A stretch of 64,000 nucleotides of DNA from Cerrena zonata (Eukaryota; Basidiomycota; Agaricomycetes; Polyporales; Cerrenaceae): NCBI GenBank assembly GCA_038087015.1, contig JASBNA010000002.1, positions 1,922,001-1,986,000 of the forward strand, written 5' to 3'. The translations under genes were made by a program, and so were the position numbers. The notes below the pieces were generated by a model. The model saw only the letters and a program-made list of their open reading frames with translations. It had not been told where the DNA came from and ran no database searches. Below are positions 58,903-64,000 of this stretch, in pieces; position 1 is the stretch's first letter, and each line of letters starts with the position of its first letter.

Positions 58903-60096
58903 GGTGCATCAAATCATGAAAAAATGTATCAAGCGATGGACGTCAGGATGTTGATTATACCTTTGTTGTAAGCATTTGTGCCAACTTACCAACCTTAGTC
59001 GATTGGTTGTATTACACCTCTGTCATAATTGATTTGCGTGTTCTTGAAAACATCGTACTGATGGCAAGTGGCTGCTATTAAGGATGTTTCAATCTGAAGT
59101 GTTGCATTCTACCTTCTGCTTGAACCCGGTGCGATGCCGGTGCGATCCTGACAAACAAACTATCACAACTAGGTATCAGACAAGTGTATGCCATACAACA
59201 TATAACATTTATAGGTCAGTTACATCCAATTATCCGTTGCTATGATGATTGACTTCTTTCTGTTGGTTGTGTCGGCGTACCACATAACTGTCTATAAAGT
59301 GTTGAATGTTGAACAGTGGATGACATGAACCTGATCTCGAGTTCCGCACCTAAATATTGCGTCAAATCATATGGCGAGTTTTGACATTTCAGATATTCCC
59401 GCATATCGGTCTCTGTACGACTCTGAGCGTGTGTCTGATGAATTCGATGTGAAATATCACTTCGAGGGCGTTTTCTCATGATACGTATCAACCATGCGTC
59501 CGAAGAGTCACGAATCCGTTGGGGTTGACAGCGTGTTGTCTAATTTGGTTTACCAACCACTTCTCTGGTCCTGGCATAGTCCTTCTATGATGGATCATTT
59601 CCAACGTTTCTATTCGTGCTCTTGTTCGTGGAGAGAAGGTGAGAATTGTTCTCAAACTGAGAAATTACTCCTCTGAGCTCCACTGCTAGTTGACGACGCG
59701 TTTCTATATTCAGAAAGTGAGTGTACCTCTTGTATGCTATGTCCCGAGATATTTTCTGCACTTCTGGTTCAGGTCTAATATTTAAACAATAGCAACAACC
59801 TTAACACAGCGGCAGAAGTCAGGCATGTACTCCGTGGGTATCGCGATGTCTAACGTCACATTTGCGAATGCCCAATGCATTGAGGAACACGGAGTATGTG
59901 CAAGGTACGCGCTCACAGCTTCTACCTGTCCTTCCATACTGCAGAATGTCCGCTGAGGTCTTGCCGTGATATGTCCCACAGACGTCAAGAGAATCGGAGG
60001 TTATGCTCCTGATGACCGTTCAATCTGAAGCATAAATACGACACGAGAAGACGAGAAAACTTCAATCACACTTTCAACCACCCCTTTACTCAAACA
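58903..60096. other. 1.2-kb intergenic between the two protease genes
   Basis: No supportable gene. It holds the 3' end of paralog 1 and the promoter of paralog 2. CATAAATA at 60031-60038 is a weak TATA-like element about 60 bp before the second start. I saw no leftover protease exons in it. Confidence 0.4.
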
Positions 60097-61835
60097 ATGT
60101 TTCGTGTCTCCTCCCTTTTAACGACCATCGTGCTGGCACTTTCGGTGGTCGGTAACCCTCTTTTCGAGCGGAACGAAGAGCTGCTGCGTCGCGTTCAGGG
60201 TGGAGTTATCACCCTACAAGCCGCGAAGCGCATCAACTCGACAAACGTACAACAAGTTGGATTGTTGAAGCGTGACCAGGCCCGTGCAAAAGGTTTGAAG
60301 GCCCGTGCAACTGCTACCGGCCCCTTCGACAAGGCTCCAATTGTTGGAAGTATTCCAGCTACCAACCAGGCTGTTGACTATACTGTTACTGTACGTCACA
60401 AAGGCACCCGGAATCCCATCTAGAAAAGTTTCTGACCTCGTGATATATCCTAGCTCAACATTGGCAACCCACCTACTGCTTGTGGGTATTGATCTACCAT
60501 GTCATACATTCGAGGACACTCATGAATGTTCACGATAGATACCGTCTTGGTCGATACAGGTAGTTCGAACACTTGGGTTGGCGCAAGTCAACCATACATC
60601 CAAACCACTACCAGTATCCAATCTCGTGACCGCGTCGTGAGTTTGTAATTGACCTGTCGCGATGCATTGAACTAACCATTTCTTTATACAGTCTGTCATC
60701 TATGGATCTGGATCAATGGATGGTATGCAATCTGTCTCATTTTGATATAAACGAGCTGTTGACAACTGTTTATAGGAACCGAATTCAACGACAAAATCTC
60801 TTTGGGATCCACCTTGACTGTATTTGGACAGTCGATCGGCGTTGCTACCGACCAGGTTGGCTTCGATGATGTCGATGGTATTATCGGACTCGGACCTAAC
60901 GGTCTCACCGTTGGAACCCTGAGCCCTGACACTAAGACAGTTGTCCCCACTGGTGAGGAATCTCTTCGGGAGGATCATCGAGATACTTTATCTAACTTTA
61001 CTTTTTATTAGTTACCGACAATCTCTTTTCGCAGGCTGTCATTAGCCAGAACCTAGGTTTCCATCTCATTTGAGCCCACTACTCAATTGTCTGTCACCAA
61101 CGGTGAACTTACCTTCGGTGGAACCGACTCTAGTAAATTTGTTGGCTCTATCAACTTCGCGTGAGTTGCCCAAAAAGTCACTCATCGCTCTAAACATCTC
61201 TGACATGGTAAAATAGACCAATCACCAAGAAATCTCCTGCCTCAAAATTCTGGGGTATCGATCAAGCCATCCGTCTCGGTACCACCTCCGTCCTGGCGAA
61301 GACTGCTGGTATCGTCGACACCGGTACCACCCTTACCCTTATTGCAACTGGTGAGTAATATATCAAATGATACAACAATGAACAAGAGTCTTAAGTGTCC
61401 CCGATCCGTGTTAGATGCCTTCCAAAAGTACCAACAATTGACCGGCGGTGTGCCCGATGCTGCGACTACACTGCTCAAAATCACGCCTGCCCAATTTGCC
61501 AATTTGAAGAGCTTGTTTTTCACCATCAATAACGTTGATTACGAATTCACGGCGAACGCACAAATCTGGCCCGTACGTCTATCTGTCATAATTTTGACAT
61601 TTTGAAAGTTATATTAAATTGAATTTTACATCTACAGAGAGCTTTGAACTCTGCTATTGGTGGCGATCCCAATGGAATCTTCCTCATCGTTGGAGACATC
61701 GGTTCTCCCTCAGGCCAAGGTTTCGACTTCATTAACGGTTTCACCTGGCTTGAGCGATTCTACTCTGTATACGATACCGCTAACCAACGTGTTGGCCTTG
61801 CTAACACTCCTTTCACTCGTGCAACAACAAACTAA
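60097..61835 (+). CDS. Secreted aspartic protease (polyporopepsin type), paralog 2, frameshifted
   Basis: Exons 60097-60390, 60454-60481, 60539-60636, 60692-60722, 60776-60952, 61012-61160, 61217-61350, 61415-61572 and 61638-61835 align with paralog 1. Signal peptide, propeptide, catalytic LVDTGSSNTWVGA, GIVDTGTTLTL and the C-terminal WLERFYSVYDTANQRVGLA are all present. In the sixth exon, after SQAVISQNL near 61055, one extra base shifts the frame and brings a TGA at 61071; homology resumes at once in the next frame (VSISFEPT). No splice choice I tried removes it. It has one intron that paralog 1 lacks, in the flap region, and lacks one that paralog 1 has. It is either a young pseudogene or carries a sequence error. 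Confidence 0.7.
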
Positions 61836-62119
61836 ATAGTATCCTGTACTGTTATTCTCAAGTGTACGCTTTTGGGGGCTCATGAAGAAATGGTCATTGA
61901 ATCTACATATTGTCTCTATGTGGCGCATAAGACATTTCTGCTAAAGATAGTAATTATGGTAAAATGAGCGACAGTGGGAGAGCAAAAATATTGTACAGTA
62001 CAATGGGAAAGGTTAGAGGTATGGTCAATGTCTACACTTGGTGTTGGAAGAAAAAATACAGATGATGTATCGTACAGAGAATACGCTTCATTTCAATTGT
62101 CGTATCGCAAAAAGTAAGG

Positions 62120-63847
62120 CTAATCCACGTCCATGTCCCAACTTCCAGGGATGTCACGTCTGGGCGATGACGACGAACCGCTTGAGCTCTGCTCTCGTTG
62201 GCTATTACTCTGATTGTTATTCTGATTCTGATTACCGTGATTGTTGTGGCCACCCATAAGATTGAACAAGTTGCTAAAATACTTGATTGGCCATGCCCGC
62301 CTTGTGGTGGGCTATTGCTTCCGGATGGACTAGACGGACCATTCGGGCGATTATTAGAGCTACTAGACCCACCCGGGGTATTATTGGCACCACCATGATG
62401 AGGCTGGGGCACAAGTTCGTATCTACCAGAGAAGAGAATGTTCACGTCACCGTGTGAGCAAGACGTCGAATAGTATTTACGGACCTGCAGACGGGACACG
62501 TGCCACTGGACTTCAGCCATGGCGTGATGCATGGTTCATGGAAGGGATGCTTGCAAGGCAGAGTCACTACGACTTGTTCTGCGGGGTCATCGGTATTCAG
62601 TTGAAATTGATCTTTACAGACAGCACAGTCCTTCTGAAGTAGTGGAGCTGATGATACAAGCATTATGTCAGAACGGAGATAATGATAACACGGTGGCGTA
62701 AGTGTCAACTGACATCCTGGGGATAGAGTGTCCTTGGGGAGATTGTTGATGATCTCCTCGGTTGCGGGAACAGGATGCGACGAAGAGTTCTCCATTAGCT
62801 GCGAGATAATTTGGTCCAGAGCTAAAATAAAAATAAAAATATCAGCGAACCTGACCTGTGAATCGCTGTGGGCAATGTACCATCTTGATTGAATACATAA
62901 TCACCCCACCGTCCATTCTCGGAGCCTGGGGGCATCATGCCAGGAAAAGGGAATTCTGAACCTGGGCCATTTCTTCCTTGAGACAACATGTTTATGAGAT
63001 ATTGGAACATGAGAGGGCCTGTGATCATCTCGCGCTCATCTCCTAAGCCGCCGCGAGGAGGCGCACGCTGAACAAACCTAGGAACGTTATAAGTGGTATG
63101 ACATTGGAAGTGATAAAAGTGGCATACTCTGAGAGTAATGGTATACGGGCCTGACCATTTCCACCGTTACTATCACTAGTCGGAGCACCACCAGTGATAA
63201 TGGTACGTGCGGGTCCAGTACCTGTCCTGTCTATTCGAATGCTAAACCCTGAACTCGTTCCGCGGGTAGTAGTATTCGTTGCACGTCCGCCTAAAGTCTG
63301 TCCACGCTCTGGGAAGCTCTGCTAGTAGTTAGTATGGACATACAACACGATTGGCCTGGATAAGTACCTGACCTGTGCCGGCAGAGGGTCCAGTCCTGTT
63401 CTGGGAAGGCATACCACCGGCATTTAAAAGAGTTGAGAGGCCAACTAAAGATATTTGAGAGAATAACTACAGGCAATAGGTTGCAGTACATACAGAGGAA
63501 ATCTCTAGGACCGAATGGATCCTCATCTCCTGTTGGATCGGCAGCTTGAGCTTGAAAGTTTCGTGGGTCGTCTGCTGGATTCTCCATCTGGACATACGAC
63601 AATTAGGGTGAGATATAGTTATTATATGTGGGTCCTACCTTCTCTACAAAGGTTCCGTTGCATGAAGCACAATGTGGATCTGGAACCTATAGCTAGTTCA
63701 CTAGAGCTGGTCAGACATGATTGGGGCGTAGCTTACCATCAGTGGCCGCATTTCTGAATGGCACTGGAGGAAGATAAGAGTGCATTCAGAAGAGTACTCA
63801 GAGCTACATACCTCATAGCAATACCACATCGGTTCTCTTGTCGACAT
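62120..63847 (-). CDS. RNF126/RNF115-like RING-H2 E3 ubiquitin ligase
   Basis: Ten exons: 63812-63847, 63737-63763, 63639-63686, 63494-63587, 63368-63444, 63128-63321, 62881-63077, 62714-62821, 62485-62647 and 62120-62422. The N-terminal zinc ribbon (WYCYECHSEMRPL, VPDPHCASCNGTFVE) is followed by a Gly-rich linker. The conserved FNQDALDQIISQLMEN and PATEEIINNLP lead to a C3H2C3 RING (CAVC ... LPCKHPFHEPC ... SGTCPVCR). The zinc ribbon in RNF126 binds ubiquitin and BAG6 clients in cytosolic quality control. In the last exon, an A4 run at 62276-62279 breaks the frame: only after a one-base shift does the Asn/Ser-rich tail ending PGSWDMDVD appear. Read without a shift the frame runs to 62032. 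Confidence 0.85.
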
Positions 63848-64000
63848 GATTGTAAATGTTTCAGGTTATCTGCTTAGTGATCGTGGTGGTTTCGGAATGA
63901 GAATGACATTCAGCCACACTGCCTGACCGAATCCGGAAGTGTGACAAACACGTGCACACAACGCGTACATCTGCAGGTTGAACTTCAAGTTGAACTCGAG

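Overview
This window is nuclear DNA of a filamentous basidiomycete, most likely an agaricomycete. Genes are packed on both strands and split by many introns of about 45-70 bp with GT-AG ends and CTRAC/CTGAC-like branch sites. Gene families point the same way: a polyporopepsin-type aspartic protease pair, a fungal NBR1-type receptor, an mtDNA-independent mitochondrial aspartate/glutamate carrier and a fused MoaA-MoaC gene. Exon joins were worked out by hand from splice signals, phase and family conservation. No prokaryotic features, rRNA, CRISPR array or convincing tRNA gene was seen.

Layout. 1-9.4 kb: the end of a cut gene, an aminodeoxychorismate-lyase-like enzyme (-), a large NBR1-like autophagy receptor (+), the Golgi SNARE Gos1 (+) and a TatD/Scn1 hydrolase (-). 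9.6-18.5 kb: tRNA methyltransferase Trm5, an 18-exon Ca2+-regulated mitochondrial aspartate/glutamate carrier, a Thr-rich secreted repeat protein and a TXNDC17-type thioredoxin, all +. 18.9-28 kb: an amidase (+), a GNAT acetyltransferase (+), a MoaA-MoaC molybdenum-cofactor gene (-) and a type II membrane glycosyltransferase (-). 28.4-38 kb: a NIPSNAP protein, a forkhead factor and Utp13 (all +), then an ARMT1/DUF89 damage-control phosphatase (-). 38.4-44.3 kb: two tandem intronless alcohol dehydrogenases (-), an unrecognised small protein (-) and D-amino-acid oxidase (+). 44.3-45.8 kb: a 1.4-kb accessory element with 375-bp inverted arms. 46-55.8 kb: a 1,286-residue coiled-coil protein (+), a tomosyn/Sro7-type exocytosis regulator (+) and an NTF2-like small protein (-). 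57-64 kb: two tandem secreted aspartic proteases (+, the second frameshifted) and an RNF126-like RING E3 ligase (-).

Functional threads. Several genes touch membrane traffic and degradation: Gos1, tomosyn, the NBR1 receptor and the RING ligase. Others are mitochondrial: the carrier, NIPSNAP, the MoaA part, and possibly a long Trm5 form. These are housekeeping neighbours and I see no secondary-metabolite cluster or operon. The most notable observations are the seven-ZZ NBR1 protein with a C-terminal LC3/Atg8-interacting motif, the MoaA-MoaC gene whose splice donor overlaps a stop codon after a double glycine, the large perfect inverted repeat, and repeated use of GC-AG introns with the same GCAAGT donor.
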